The notes under the pieces: generated by a model
What the model was told of the DNA's origin: nothing
What the model saw: the letters and a program-made list of their open reading frames with translations, nothing else
The model's database searches: none
In this document: positions 50,901 through 64,000 of the stretch, in pieces
Numbering within the stretch: the first letter of the stretch is position 1
Layout: the number at the start of each line of letters is the position of its first letter
Program-made: the position numbers and the translations under genes
Source of the DNA: Mansonella perstans
Taxonomy: Eukaryota > Nematoda > Chromadorea > Rhabditida > Onchocercidae
Direction of reading: 5' to 3'
Assembly: GCA_037074765.1 (NCBI GenBank)
Contig: JBAMDO010000019.1
Location: forward strand, 124,001-188,000
Length of the DNA: 64,000 nt

Positions 50901-53900
50901 ACTTCTGCTATATCCAATGGGATCGAAATCAAAAATGCTGAAAAAACGTGTTTTTTTCTTTTGTCTTGTTCTAAATATAAGTCTATTGGAAATGTACAAA
51001 AGAGTATTTGAGGAAAAATTGATTGGAAGAGATTTCCTGGTTGCTTCAATGGACTGACTGGATCATCTTCCCGCTTTAGTTTTTCTGATTGCTTGACTGC
51101 TTAGATCGAGGAGAAAAACCACACAAAGATTGAATCCGAGAATGAGACTCTCGAAATTTAAGATTCTAAGTTTGTCTCGATGACGGTTTTGGAAGCGGCT
51201 AATTAGGAATACCAATTATTTTGTTTATACTTTTAGTTCTGGTACGCCGTAGAATTTTTTTCATTTCTTTTTTTGAGTAAAGTAGGAGTTTTTTTATTAG
51301 TTACTTGTGGTTGAAAGAGTGGTAAGTAAAATAGACAAATTAAGTCGTGATTTTCAATTTCTCAGTTGCAAAATCACTAGATTTTTTATTTTTATTAATC
51401 ACGACAAATTTCAAATATTTATTATTGTTAATAATATAAAAAGCATATTTTTAAGAGACAATCCAGATTGGGTAGTTACGTCATTCATCGAGTCACCACC
51501 TATGTCATCCTATCTGCTAGCGTTGGCTGTTACTGATTTTAACTACGTCGAAGGGACTACGAACATGGGAACAAGAGTAAATGATATATCTTAATTTATG
51601 TTGCTGATAAAACCGTAATTTACTGCCTTTCAGCAATGCCAGGATCAATTTTGGCTGTTGTGCATATCTAAAACTTGGTTTTTCTATTTAAGCTTAAAAT
51701 GCTTTTATTCCATTGTTCAAAACAGAATTAAAATATCTTAGCATTTGATACTTCATCTTGCTTCTTAATATTGAATATTAATGATCAGTATTTTTTAGTT
51801 TCGAATTTGGTCGCGTGAAGAAGCTCTTAATCAAACATTTTATGCTCTTACAGCAGGAATTTCAGCTCTAGAATTTTACGAAGATTATTATAATGTTTCT
51901 TTCCCACTTAAAAAGCAGGGTAATTTATTTCATTGTAAAACGTTTTTTCATTCCATTATCAGTAAAAATTCTCAATTCAACCTGAATGACACATGTTGCA
52001 TATTCTTCTTTTGGCATTTTTGCTGTTTCAATAAGCGTTTTATAAATTAAATTAGAATGATTCAAAATATCTATGACCAGATTTAAAAACTTTGAAATCC
52101 CCTTTCTTCTACACAAAGCACTGTCACAGTATATCTATGTAGTTGAAGTTAATATAGAAGCAGAATTTCAGCTTTAGAATTTATAGATATGATAGCTCTG
52201 CCAGATTTTGCTGCTGGAGCAATGGAAAATTGGGGCTTAATAACTTATCGTGAAAAGTATCTACTTTATGATGAAAAACTTTATACTCCATCTCAGAAAG
52301 TTGGTGTCGCTTTAGTTGTTGCTCATGAATTAGCTCATCAGGTCTGTTTTAAAAAATGATCAATCAAATTAATAATTTATTAGCTCTAGCATTCCTACAA
52401 TAGATGAAGAGGATGGATAGATTCATTATTATTGTTGGTTAGTTAGATAAATAAAAATGTTAAAATACGACACATGAACAATCATAAAACAGAAATGAAT
52501 TAAAAGCTGAGATTTGCAAAGTATTTAAATGGCTTAGTTTTTCTTCGGCACTTTTGATTAAGCTCGGTAAATTTTCTTTTTTTGACATAGCGAAGTGTTC
52601 TATTAATGATTTTTTACAACATCACATTTTACTCTTTTAAGTGGTTTGGTAATTTGGTAACGATGAAGTGGTGGAATGATTTATGGTTAAACGAAGGCTT
52701 TGCAACCTTTATGCAATATCTGGGCGCCGATTCAATCAGTAAAGGCAATTTTCGCATGGTTTGCAAATTTTATGCTCTTTTTTTGAGAGTTCAACTGCTT
52801 TATTATTTTTTTATCTTTCTTTGTTGGAACTTTCTTACAAAAAAAAAAAAACTTTCTTTTATTCTGTTTAAATAAAAAAATCATCCGCTTAACATTCATT
52901 TACTAATATTCCGTACTAAGCATTATTTATATTTATCACGTAGCGCCAAAACATCACTGCTTTTCAGATGTTCATTCAACAAATTTGTCATATTTAAGGA
53001 TGACTATTTTTTGCAAGATGCTATGAATATAGCATATCGGCGCGATGGACAGGCTACTTCTCATCCTTTATTATTCCCGATCGATAAGGCTGAAGATGTG
53101 CATGAGGCATTCGACGCAATCACATATGATAAGGTTGTACATTGCACGCCTACAGAAGATTTTAAACAATTTTGAAACTATTATTAAGTTCTGAAATTGC
53201 ATATTACACAAAAATTAATTTCAGGGTTCCGCAGTAATATTTATGATTCAGCATGTGATGGGATCTGAAAACTTCAAAAAAGGGTTACATGTCAGTTACC
53301 TGATTTTTCTAATGAAATTAGCATTCTATCGTTGTTCACTTTAAACCAAGAAAATGTAAAATTGATTTGCGGTCCAGTTCTTGGCACGCTATAGCTTTTT
53401 TTTGGTAGTCTCCAAAGTTTTCCGAAGATAATCCAAGCATATTGTTGACATCTAAATATTTGTGTGTTGTGATATTGATAAACTTTGACTTTTCTTTTCT
53501 CTTAATGTTTTTTTGATATTCGTTTTTGTATCCCGAAAGTTGGACGAAGAGAATTTTCATTATTGAGTTTCAGAACTACTTAGAGAGTTACAAGTACCAC
53601 AATGCAGATCATGATGATTTATGGAGTGCTCTCAGCGAAGCGGTCCCGGACACGCTACTATCATGGGAGGGCGACAAGCTCGACATACGGGACTTTGCAT
53701 CAAAATGGACTCAACAAGTATTTGTGATTGCTGTAAATTAACTAAAACGAATGAGATAAGTATTAACTGATGCAGATAAATGTGCTAACATTTTTATATA
53801 CAGATGGGTTATCCAGTGGTTGAAGTGCGCCGGATTGATGACAAGAAGGTCGAACTTCGTCAAAAACGTTTTAAATGGGATCAGAATGCGATTGAACGTG

Positions 53901-56900
53901 AAAAATTCCGTAATGCTAGATTTTGGTTAGTCATTTAAAAAAAAAAAAAAAAAAAAGATTGAAAATTTTTTTCAAAAGAAATCAAAAATATAAGTGATTT
54001 TTCCTGGCTATTAATTATATAGATTATTTCAAGGTGTGATGTAAAATTCATATATTTTCCAGGTATAAATATGACATACCAATATGGTATGCAGTAAATG
54101 GAGAAGAAATGCCAATGACTTGGTTGCATGAATGTAAAATATTTTTTTTCCACTAGAATTATGTTGATTTAGATATGATTTCTTAAATGAGTTTTACCGA
54201 GATTATCGTACTTATTGAGATGCACATTTTGCTGCTGAAGTGCAAACCAATCAAGGCTTATCATTAAACTTTCTTAATAATCCTGTTCAATTTATGCAAT
54301 AGTTCAGCTGTTTGTGGTTTCTCTCCGATATCAACTGCTTTCCTTTAGTAGCCGCCATTGAATTACCAGTTTTTGGGCTTGTTTAAATTCTTAAGCGCAA
54401 TGCTTTGAATATGTTCGCAGTTATTTTTACTCCTAAATCATATAGTCGCTCAATTTGGATATTAATTACAAATTATGCAAGAAACTTATAGCTCGAAAAA
54501 TAGATTGGAATTCGGACTTAATTTATATCTAAAATCAGGGAACATTATTTAATAACATCTTTATGAGTTTAAATTTTTTTTTAATTTACATGCTAGCTTC
54601 TACTTTTTTTTAAATTTATTAAATTTAGCTCAAGGTTTGGATGTGGGCGAAGAAGACCTTCTTGTTTTAAATTCTGGTTCGAAAGGTTTTTACCGTGTCA
54701 ACTATAATCTGGAGTTATGGCTAAAAATATCTGATCAGCTCCTAACGGATCATACGGTAATATTTCTACAATCTTAGGAGGAGACTAGAAATTTATCAGG
54801 TAATAGATCAAAAAAAGAGGCGCATCAGTCAAAAATTCCCCTAGGCATCTTCATTAGTATGATCGCTTTTTTCAGCAGATAAGTTCATAGCATTATAAAT
54901 GCAATCGTATTAATTAAAAATAAAATAATTGCACTTAAAGATGCTGGTACTTTCAGCGACAGCTAATTTAAGATGTTTCATCATATGAGATTCTGATTCC
55001 GAGAATAATTATTTGAGTTTCAGAAAATTGATGTACGCACTCGTGCTCGGATTTTAGATGATGCTTTTGCTCTTGCGGAAGCCAATTATATTTCTTACGA
55101 GGTTCCATTAAATCTAACACAGTATTTGCCAATGGAAAGGGAATTCCTTCCATGGAGAATGGCTTTAAATGGCATTGGTACTATTCTAAAAAATTTTAAA
55201 GATGAACCTGAGATCCGGTATATCAGAGTGAGTCATTTCAATAACATACATTAAAGAAAATTGATGCTTATTTAATTGCCTTTAGGAAGCGCTTCCTTCG
55301 AGCTTTTTTAGTCTTTTGAAGCTTAGTTAAATTTTTTCAATTAAGGATTACTTGGAGCCGCTGCTTGTTCCATTATACAATCTCGTGGATTGGGCAACCT
55401 TGGAAACATCTTATCTTGATGATGATCTTTTCTTTGAAAAGTATTTTTTTTAATTTTCTTTGATCGTTTTATTTTTTGTTTTCTGAGCTACTAGAAGATT
55501 TTAATCAGTTTAACTGATAAAATTATTCCGAAAATTTAATTTCTAAATGACATTTCGGTCCATTCCAGTGAGCTCCAATACGCAATCATTCGGCAATTGT
55601 ATTATCAGCGATATATAAATTGTACAGAAAAGTTATATGACTTGTTTTTCAAAAACTTTTTGGATCAGTGTCGAGATGAAAAAGCTCTAAGCAGTGAATG
55701 CAGCAAGTTTGTTTATTGTATTTTTACCAAAGCATTTTTATTGATGATATTCCATCAAAAAAACTCTAATCAACTTGTAGACGGCGCTTTAGTTGCGCAC
55801 TAGGGCCGCGAGTTCACCATTTTATTTCCCTTATTCGTCTCATCTTTTTTGTTTTTACTTTTTTTATTTACATGAAATTCTCATCAATAATACAATAAGC
55901 AATGACTGAGATCCGAAGTTTTGGTCGAATGTATCTTTAGTTTGTTTGCCTTGGTAATATTAGTAGAAATGAAAATAAAATAATCAACTGTTCAACTATT
56001 ACACTCCTGAAATCACAAATCATGCTTTAGCTTCAAATGAAGGAAGCTAATTGATTTCAAAATAAAGCAGATTCTGGTAAATTCCTGTTTATAGAGTCCC
56101 ATTACCAGTGCGATCCCAAGTCTATTGTGAAGGTATAAGAAGAAGTACGGAGAAAATATGGGACGAAATGTTTCAACTTTATAAACGTGAGCGAGTTCAA
56201 GTGGAACGAGAGCGCTTGCTTGGAGCCCTGACGTGTTCACGTGATTCATTCACTCTTAAAACGTTCCTTTTACTATAATTCTTGAAATCTAAACATCGAT
56301 TTATGTAAATAAAAAAAAAATGGAGTTGGAAACTTTGATTGAGAGTTTTATAACTTAAAAAAGCAAGATCGAATTTAGATAAAAAAGATGGAAACTTAAA
56401 AGCAGTTATTTTTCACTTTTAATACCTTTAACTCTGAAGAAGAAAGAATGAAGTTGCTGATTGAGTGAATTTGTCAATTCAGACTTTTGAAATTGGCATC
56501 CGATTTGAATGATCCGTCTATTCGACTACAAGATACGCCGATCACATTTGGCTATGTCAGTACTGGTGATGTTGGCCGTTTGATCATCTTCGATTATTTC
56601 CAGGACAATTGGCCTCAACTTTATTCCGAGTAAAATTGCAACTTTTTAATATAAATTAGTTTTTTGAATCTATTGGTGGATTATCGCCAGTTTTTGTTTT
56701 TTTCAGCAAGACTTAATATGTTAAAAAAATGGTTAAACTATAGTTTATTTACTTTTAAAGATTTCAGTTTGAAAGATCAACAGAATTTTTTACGAAGCAT
56801 TGTGTTGAGCTCAACATCAGTGTCAAATGAACGAGAAATTGCACAGGTTGATGAACAAATTTTTGTTTTCTAAGCCGTTTTTTTATCTTCAAGCTTTCTC

Positions 56901-57276
56901 ATTTAAAACTTTGTCTCTTTTACAGGAAATGACTTTTTCCCGCTTTTTTGATATTAGACTTCTAAAGACTTAAGCATTCTTCAGTTGGAAGCTTTCATCA
57001 CGAAGTATAGAAAAGACACGAGTAAGTTGGATGTATTTGGGCAACAGCTGGAGACGAGCAGAATTGACAAGGTTTGCAGCAATCTCATCCCGTATTCATA
57101 TCAATTATAGGCTTTTTATAAATCCTTCTATTTTAAAGTAGAGTAAGTAGGATGACAGAAGAATTATTAGTTCAGTCTACTTTTATCATCGATATAATAA
57201 TTTTCAGTTGTGGCGAGAGAGAAATCTAGAGACACTTACGAATTGGTTCAGGAAGCAGAATATGAAAAATGATTAA
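47954..57276 (+). CDS. Type II transmembrane M1 aminopeptidase (aminopeptidase N-like)
   Basis: About 27 exons, from 47954-47980 and 48505-48710 to 57208-57276, give roughly 1,100 residues. It removes N-terminal amino acids from peptides outside the cell or in a luminal compartment. Exon 2 gives a short cytoplasmic tail and one membrane segment ([20 protein letters not shown]). The substrate motif GAMEN is at 52216-52230, HELAH at 52324-52338, and the distal zinc Glu (NEGF) at 52693-52695, exactly 18 residues after the second His. ITYDKG carries the catalytic Tyr region. Nearly all junctions agree in phase; the one after exon 5 (about 50090) is unresolved. Relative to mammalian APN, the N-terminal beta domain carries an extra Thr/Glu-rich stretch (49979-50363). 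The C-terminal ERAP-like helical domain is complete. A convergent phosphatase gene lies 1 kb downstream. Confidence 0.92.
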
Positions 57277-58308
57277 CACCTTTGTCTAGCTAATTATCTG
57301 TCTGGAGATTACCGTAGTCAATTTCTTTATACTTGATAGGTTGAACATTGTTACTATTGTTGTTGCAATTGATGAAGCCCTGCTTAAGTTTGGCTCATCG
57401 AACCACTCTGTTATTCTATCTGGAATGGTCACTGCAACATCGAAATACTTTAAGTTTGAAGACTTCAAAAAATTTTCAATAAATTCAGAAAATTGCCTCC
57501 TTTGAAAAAATAAGCAATGCTTTTTTTTTTCCAATATTGAATTTCGTTTTGAGAGACGTTCTATATAAAAACTTGTTTTGATTGCAATTCAAAGATTGCA
57601 AATCCCAATTTTCTTCATTCCATTCTGTCCATGTTTTGTTGTCTTCTATTAAGTGCCTTCTTGATTATAAAAGTCTTACATATTAAGCAAAACAGATGTT
57701 TCATTTACATGTGCTTCCGCAGTGAAGCATTCTTTCACAATTTTCTAATTTCAATTTCTTCTAATTTCGACAATTTTTTAAATTTCACACCGTCTCTTGC
57801 TTTGTTAGGCGCAAATTGAATTTAAAATTAATCATCACCTTTCAACTAAAACGACTTTTTAAATTATTCTGTCGTATTTTTAAGTCATTCCATAATATTT
57901 ATATTTTGATAATTTCATTGTGTAGGAAAAGTTTCAGAAGCAAATTAGGTTTTAATGTCCTCAACAAAATAATTAATAAAGGCTGTAGGTTTAGAACACT
58001 TTCTTTTAGTTTTCAGTTAGCATGCTGCTATTCCACTCGTGATTCCTCATTTCATCATTCGGAACATATTTAAAGCAAATTATTGCGAACTTCCAAAAAA
58101 ATTGATGTACCAGAAACAGGGACTTTCTTTCAATGCCTTTTGTTAAGAAAGTTTTCTAAATTCAACTAAATTCGGCATTCAACAAATTGATAGTTTCTAA
58201 CTCATTATTTACTTCCATGGAAATTCGATTAACATGCAAACTATTAGACTAATTTATCCGACGTGAAAGTTGCAACCTTATGTTCAGGTGAGGGATAACT
58301 GGGATATT
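57277..58308. other. Convergent 3' spacer
   Basis: The stretch lies between two genes that end toward each other. It holds only short shadows, including hydrophobic frames from T-rich sequence. It must contain both 3' untranslated regions. No distinct element was recognised. Confidence 0.5.
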
Positions 58309-61300
58309 TTAGGGAACATAAGTACCAAACTGCTTCAGCTTTTTGCGATGCTCAGAAGTGTAAGGACCGTGCTTGTGCTTGATTAACCAGAAACTGTCTT
58401 CCATTTCGTTCTGAAATGATCATTTTGCAGTATTATTATTTGCATTGATTATTATCGAGATTTTAAAAAAAAAAATTACCACAATATCTTCTTATTGTTT
58501 AGCAAAAATCATCAGTTAAATGTGATTAGCAATATTTCTATCGGAAAAGAATTGAGACTGCAAAAATCTTTTCGAATTCGACAACTTGGACATCACATAA
58601 CTCAGAATAGAGACTTGTAGTAAGCAGTAGTGGTAACAAACCATCCTATGTTTCTAATCAATTTCCCCTTTTGTTGACATACCTTTCCAATCATTTTCAA
58701 ATCACTTTCTTCCAAAATACTGTTAGTTGCTACTATTTTTATCAACAATATTTTTTTACTTAACTATCATTTAACTATGAACCTTTTAAAATTTTATCAA
58801 TGTTTTAGATCAGTGAATAGGAGTGAAACTGTGTTCCTCTCGAACAATCTCGTTTCTCGAATCTTCTAAGATTTTCTGGAATCTGAGCTAATAGATATTT
58901 TTTCATTACTTAACAGAAGTTGGAATAAATAGATAGAGTTGGTATTTATACTTCATTTAAATAATGCAAATTAACAAAACAATTCGAAACCTTCCATGCG
59001 GATATTTGTTCGAAGTAGAGATGGGTCATATTAAATATATGAAGTCGACCAAAACCATAGTTAGACGAGCGAAATGCACTCCATGGTGGTGGCTGGGGTA
59101 CAAATGGATCAGTATATTCTTGGCAACCCTAAAACTAATGTTCATTAATGTAACATTGCTTCCTAAAAATGTTTATCGCTATTCGGGAGCAGTTAGTATT
59201 GCTGCTGTCGTCCTGAAGAAAATCTGGATAGGACGTGTTTACTATAGTAGAGTGAGAAGTAAAAGCTATTTGAAACTCTCAAAACATAGTTTGAATATAC
59301 ACTTACAGCAGATCCTGAAATAATATGCACGGGTGCTGGTGGATCGATATATGGTTCACTGGTACCATTGTAAACCTAAATTGAATAATTCAAGTAACGC
59401 TCACTTTGCTTACTTAAAAATCATTCATTTTGACCTACTGCTATTCCACATGGAGAAAAAAGTTTTCACATAAAGTTAATGCAAATGAATATTTGAAGCA
59501 AATTATTCAACGAAGAAAACTTATGAAAAAAATGGCATGCTTACGGTGCGATTGTATAGTGGCCACATGCGCTCATAAGAATGTTCGTGCGCCCAAATTT
59601 CCAAGTCAACTCCATACGTGTAAAACAATTTTTCAAATCCGTATTGTTTTCCTGGTATACCCACGCGTACCTCAATGTGAACTTAATTTAATAATAAAAC
59701 CAATATGCCGGAAGCCGGAAGCTTCCGTTTCTTTCGAAAGAGCTGGAAGAAAAATAAACAGTTTGTTTTTTTTAAAGTATTTCTCCTAGTGTCTGTCATT
59801 AGCGTTTTCACTAACAATCGAAATAAAGTAGTCACTCGCGATTCGTATCTGGTACAGTCGTCAAAATCGTAATTCGAGCAATACATGGGTCGATGCCCCA
59901 TTGTTATAATCCATGGATATTTGTCACGATTTGCCGATGCACGCTGAAAATCCGACGGGAGCGATAAAAATCCCGCGAAAGTATTTTCATAATCTGCATT
60001 CAGTTCAAATTGTAGATGACCTCGTGCCGATTACCCACCTTCAAATCTTCAATAAGCCATTTCCACTGATTCGCTATTTGTGCAGAACCATATTCAGTAA
60101 AATAGTAAAATTCAGTTGATATTGCGATAAAATGAGCCGCGCCAAGATCAAAACTGCAAAAGTGTAAGAAAAAGCTAGTAAAAAGTCAAATCTATTGATA
60201 TGTATGTTTGAGACAAAAAAACCCTCTACATTTCAATAATTAAGAAAAATCGCAAACTAACAAAAATAAATCACCAATCTTCACGCTGTGAACAATTTAT
60301 AACAAGTTTTTATTAAATTTGCATCTATGAATCAATAAAACAAAAGAGAAAAATTCACAAGCAAATCATCCTTTCTTATTGCACTCTGAATTGTTGCATG
60401 TAATCTACTATTTTACTAATGTTGCAACAAAATAAAAACTTAATTCCAGTTTGTACAAAAAGTAACAATTGTTATTACCTGTAAAAAAAGTTATGCTCAC
60501 TATTTGGCATTGTATACCGATTGACATAATGTGAGAAGTTATAAGCTTGTTCATGATTACCGACAACTATCATATACGGTACATAAGCTGCTACCGGTTC
60601 AATCTGTCTACCGAATTGATCACCAAATCGTCCTTCATCCTGACAAGCATTCGGTTCTGTATAGACAGTTTAATAATTCCCATCCTCTTCAAACGTATAT
60701 GCTTTGCGCTTTTCGGCACTTTTAATCTATATTTGGTTTAGTCGAAAACATTGTTGTACTGCAAAAAGGAAAAGAAACTTACAGTATCCAAGTTGTATGC
60801 CATGTCACCTAAATATCAATGTATGAATTGTAACATTTCAAAAAATAATTCATTAATCTGCTGATATTACTCTTTCACTTATCTTTTTATTTCTATATGC
60901 ACTCATAGCAGGCAAAAGTTTTGGAAAGAGTAAAATAGTGTGGAATGTTGATTTGTTTATCAGCTTCAAAAAACGACTGACCAACGTGCAAAACAGCATC
61001 AATAAGTGACCGCTGTGCTTGCTGTTGTATCTTTCCAAGTGACCGAGCATTTACAACACCCAGATCTCCATAAACTGCATATATATATTCATGATTTGTT
61101 AATTGTTGCATCGCTCTGAACCGATAAATTGAACTCCAGCCATATTCGGATCCAACATGATACTCTGAAGAGTGAAAACAAAATCTGCGGAAGATGAATA
61201 CACCACACCTGAGGATAAGCATTTGACAACATTTCCAACTCCCACACTGATACTTTCAACCTTTGTCAGACTGAATCTATTGGACATCGAGATACTGGTT

Positions 61301-62596
61301 TGGCTAAATATGCCATAAAATTATCGCTAAAGAATTAAACATACGGTAAATAGTTCCAGGTGTCAGGTTGGTGAGGCGAGTCCGATGTATGTATCGTCTA
61401 CTTTTTTGCTCTCCACCATCAATGAATAGTGTAGAACTGCCTTTAACAGACCATCGCAAATCATTGATTCCATATTCCACAACAGATGAAAAGGTATCAT
61501 TATAAGTTAGCCAAGTTATCCACATTGAAGATACATCACCTGGAAAGTATGATTGAATCAAACCTTAAAAAAGATTTAAAATGCTTAACTCTTTCAATAT
61601 TGTCATTTCAAAATGTAAATTTTTATTAAATTTACATCATTTTACAATAACATAATAAGTCTGAAAAATGCAACGAAATTTTCATTTTGTAGAATTGGAT
61701 TTCTTTCGCTTTGTCATTTCATCTTTTTTTATATTTTCCTTAACGAATTATTTTTTGCATATCATTCGAATTGAAAGACATTCATAGAAAAATTTCCCTG
61801 TTTAATTCATTTCCGTTCTGCTTGTGTAATCTCTTTTTGCATCACTGAAACGTTGAATGAACTATGATTCTGGCAAGTTCCATGATATACTACTAATCCG
61901 AAATTGATTATTCAGTTAGATTCGTTTGATTTCATCTACCGAGCTGATCAAATTATTTTTGTGTCTAATACGTATGTTTAGAAATTCTCATGCTATTATA
62001 TGACCGCTACAGGAAAAACACTAGGATAATTATACAAAAGCTCATAGATGGAGTCCATGAAAATTTGACTGAGAAATCATTAGACTTTATCTGAAATGCT
62101 TTGTATTGCTGCTTTGTAACATAGAGCTTGAAGAACTGAATGTTTATTTTAATAATTTTCCTAATGGCTAAGATTGTTCGTTTACAACCAATATAAAATC
62201 AAAACGAACTATTCGCTTCTAAAATCATATTCTTGCTATCCGTATTTTGTAAAAACATTTCAGGACATTGCATTCTTGAACATATGGTAGCAATTCGAAA
62301 TAAAAATCAAATTCATATCAGAAGTTATTTCCCTTTAAATCAAAAAAATATTGACTTGTAAAATTGATAAAGCAATATGGTCTACCTCCATAGCTAAGAG
62401 CAATCTGTTCTGGTTGCCCATAGTAAGGTCCTTGATTAGGACTTAGATTGAATTTTCGATTGGAAGCAAGAAATGGTTTCAAAGCATTTCTGAATTTTCG
62501 ATCAGAAGCAAGAAATGGTGGTTTCAGAGTATTTCTTCTGGACGAACTTTCATTGAGGGAGAATAGAAGAAGTAGATGAAGCAATGAAAAGAGCAT
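58309..62596 (-). CDS. Secreted purple acid phosphatase (ACP7-like)
   Basis: Eleven minus-strand exons join in phase: 62596-62386, 61539-61345, 61164-60982, 60808-60783, 60639-60479, 60153-60039, 59943-59836, 59670-59545, 59375-59307, 59128-58991 and 58410-58309; 477 residues. It hydrolyses phosphate esters with a two-metal (Fe/Zn-type) centre. All metal motifs are visible in order: GDLG, GDMAYN, GNHE, GHRPMYCS and AHEHSYER. The N-terminal part has the fibronectin-like domain with PEQIALSYGG and SSMWITWLTY. It begins with a signal peptide (MLFSLLHLLLLFSL), so it is predicted to be secreted or lysosomal. Between signal and domain is a 14-15 residue duplicated segment. It lies convergent to the aminopeptidase gene. 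Confidence 0.93.
62450..62536 (-). repeat. In-frame tandem duplication in the phosphatase N-terminus
   Basis: Two adjacent units of 42 and 45 bp (62450-62491 and 62492-62536) encode near-identical peptides on the minus strand, RNTLKPPFLASDRKF and RNALKPFLASNRKF. The unit lengths differ by one codon (an extra Pro). It lies between the signal peptide and the catalytic domains, in a segment that is probably exposed and removable. Confidence 0.9.
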
Positions 62597-64000
62597 ATCA
62601 GTATATTACACTGCGATAAGAACAAAGTGTGAAATAAAAGTACTGATGATATATCTGGCGGTGCTGTTCGATTGACGGAAACTAAAGTTTAGTAAGAGTG
62701 TAATCAACTGAAGAAGATTTATATCAACATATGCCAATGAAAAGGCATAATTCTCATCCTTCATTAGCTTTTTACCTCTTTAATGAAATCTTCATTACTA
62801 TTCATTTGCTTGCAGAAAACTTTACTTGCAATTAAAATGTTGAAAATAATTTGTAGAAAAATTTTAAAGCAATCCTTTGAAATAATCTATAGTTTCATTT
62901 TTTACTCGAAAAAATGATTTTAGTTTTTGAAGTATGAAATAGCTTGAACGTAAAATAAAATAGCTACTTCGAATAATTTGCAACTTAAATGATATTCTTT
63001 GATCATTTAAGCAGTTTAAATAATTTTTAAATTATGATCGCTGGAGAAATATTCCATTTTTACATTTCTTCAAAGATTAGTTGCAGTTTGAAATTTTGAG
63101 TTAACTGAACAGCAACTCAGAATGCAAATTTGTGGCGAGGAAAAATGACAAGGGTACAAGGTGTCACAATTTGCTGGTCCATTTTCTTCTCTACTGATAC
63201 ATAGATATTGATGAGTTTGGTAACGTAGTGTATTTCGAATGAATGCTATAGAGTAGGATAGGAATGTCACCACCATTGTGTACCACCCAAGAAAATGACT
63301 AAGGAGATATCTTTACCCTCATTTTTCAATCCTTTCTACAACTTATCTAAATAATCCTACGTGTATCCAATTTTTATATTTTATTATCATTATCATTTCC
63401 AATATATCCCTTTTTCTTATATGAACAGTAAGATATTTGAACGATATAGTTTTCATGCTGCTGAGAGAAAGAAGGATGAAAAGGGTCAAAATTCATGAGC
63501 ATCAAGGAAGCAGTTTTTTTTAACTTCGACAATTGAAATGAATTTTTAAAGTACTTCCTCGATTTCTTCTGCTATTTATTTTTATATTAATAAACTTGCG
63601 GGAATAGAAAATATATCCTCGGCAAATGACCTTCATCTTTTTCACGTCACAACCGCACAGATCAAACTATAGAGTGAATTGTAGCTGAACCCGGAATCAT
63701 AGAGTAATATCCAGAGATAGGAAAATAGGTCGAGAGTGAGAAGTAAGATAGGAAAACAGGACGACAAGAGGTCATCATCGGGTAGAAGAACGAAAACTGA
63801 CATTGGTTAACATCGATCCCGCCGCTTTTTTACGATTCTCAGGGTCATCCTGCATGATTCTCAGGGTCATACTGTACCTTAGTTGTTCCGTGAATTATGC
63901 ATATTCTTCGTAACATTTTTCTCGTTCTCAGATGTGAGCTGTTCGTCGTTTCTCCTAATTGATGAAAGGTAATGGTGAACGAGAGGTAACAATCACTTAC
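62597..64000. other. Upstream region of the phosphatase and window end
   Basis: This stretch must contain the phosphatase promoter. A minus-strand frame at 63276-63070 has cysteines but no recognisable motif. At about 63834-63872 a unit GATTCTCAGGGTCAT(C/A)CTG occurs twice in tandem. No gene is supported. Confidence 0.45.

Noticed and set aside
50732..51049. Minus-strand frame of 105 codons
   Set aside because: It lies antisense to the aminopeptidase exon at 50789-50947, which carries conserved M1 sequence ([17 protein letters not shown]).

Overview
The window looks like nuclear DNA from a parasitic nematode, most plausibly a filarial or other spirurid (clade III) worm. It is strongly AT-rich and its genes are cut into many short exons bounded by TTTCAG-type acceptors and GTAAG-type donors. 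Several start codons lie a few bases after an acceptor-like T-rich AG, as expected for spliced-leader trans-splicing. The recognisable proteins are metazoan. The species assignment is inference from composition and gene structure; no spliced-leader gene, rRNA or tRNA gene was found. Exon models were built by hand from conserved protein motifs and checked for splice phase.

Left part (1-30.8 kb), gene-poor: a partial terminal exon at the left edge; a three-exon secreted orphan protein (3.96-5.75 kb); repeats and a decayed non-LTR retrotransposon (11.4-12.1 kb); a TLC-domain membrane protein (TLCD1/2 family, 14.8-16.5 kb); a Spred-type Sprouty-domain protein (21.2-22.1 kb, 5' end not found); a two-exon 73-residue membrane protein (26.3-26.7 kb); and a pair of diverged inverted paralogous fragments (28.5 and 29.1-29.5 kb).

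Centre (30.8-43 kb): a REEP1-4-like ER-shaping gene on the minus strand with a duplicated last exon; the proteasome beta-1 (caspase-like) subunit gene on the plus strand, divergent from REEP across a minisatellite-bearing spacer; and, about 400 bp downstream and possibly in the same operon, a FAM187-like immunoglobulin/WSxW protein.

Right part (43-64 kb): a small predicted gene whose large intron holds a 308-bp element with 64-bp terminal inverted repeats; a large type II transmembrane M1 aminopeptidase (27 exons, about 1,100 residues, zinc site intact); and, convergent to it, a secreted purple acid phosphatase (11 exons, 477 residues, all metal-ligand motifs present). The two hydrolases are both predicted to act outside the cytosol.

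The genes do not form one pathway. The most useful leads are the alternative last exons of REEP, the MITE-like element, the perfect 22-bp hairpin at 288-336, the cysteine losses in the Sprouty domain and the inverted orphan paralogs. I found no clear evidence of a wholly new system.
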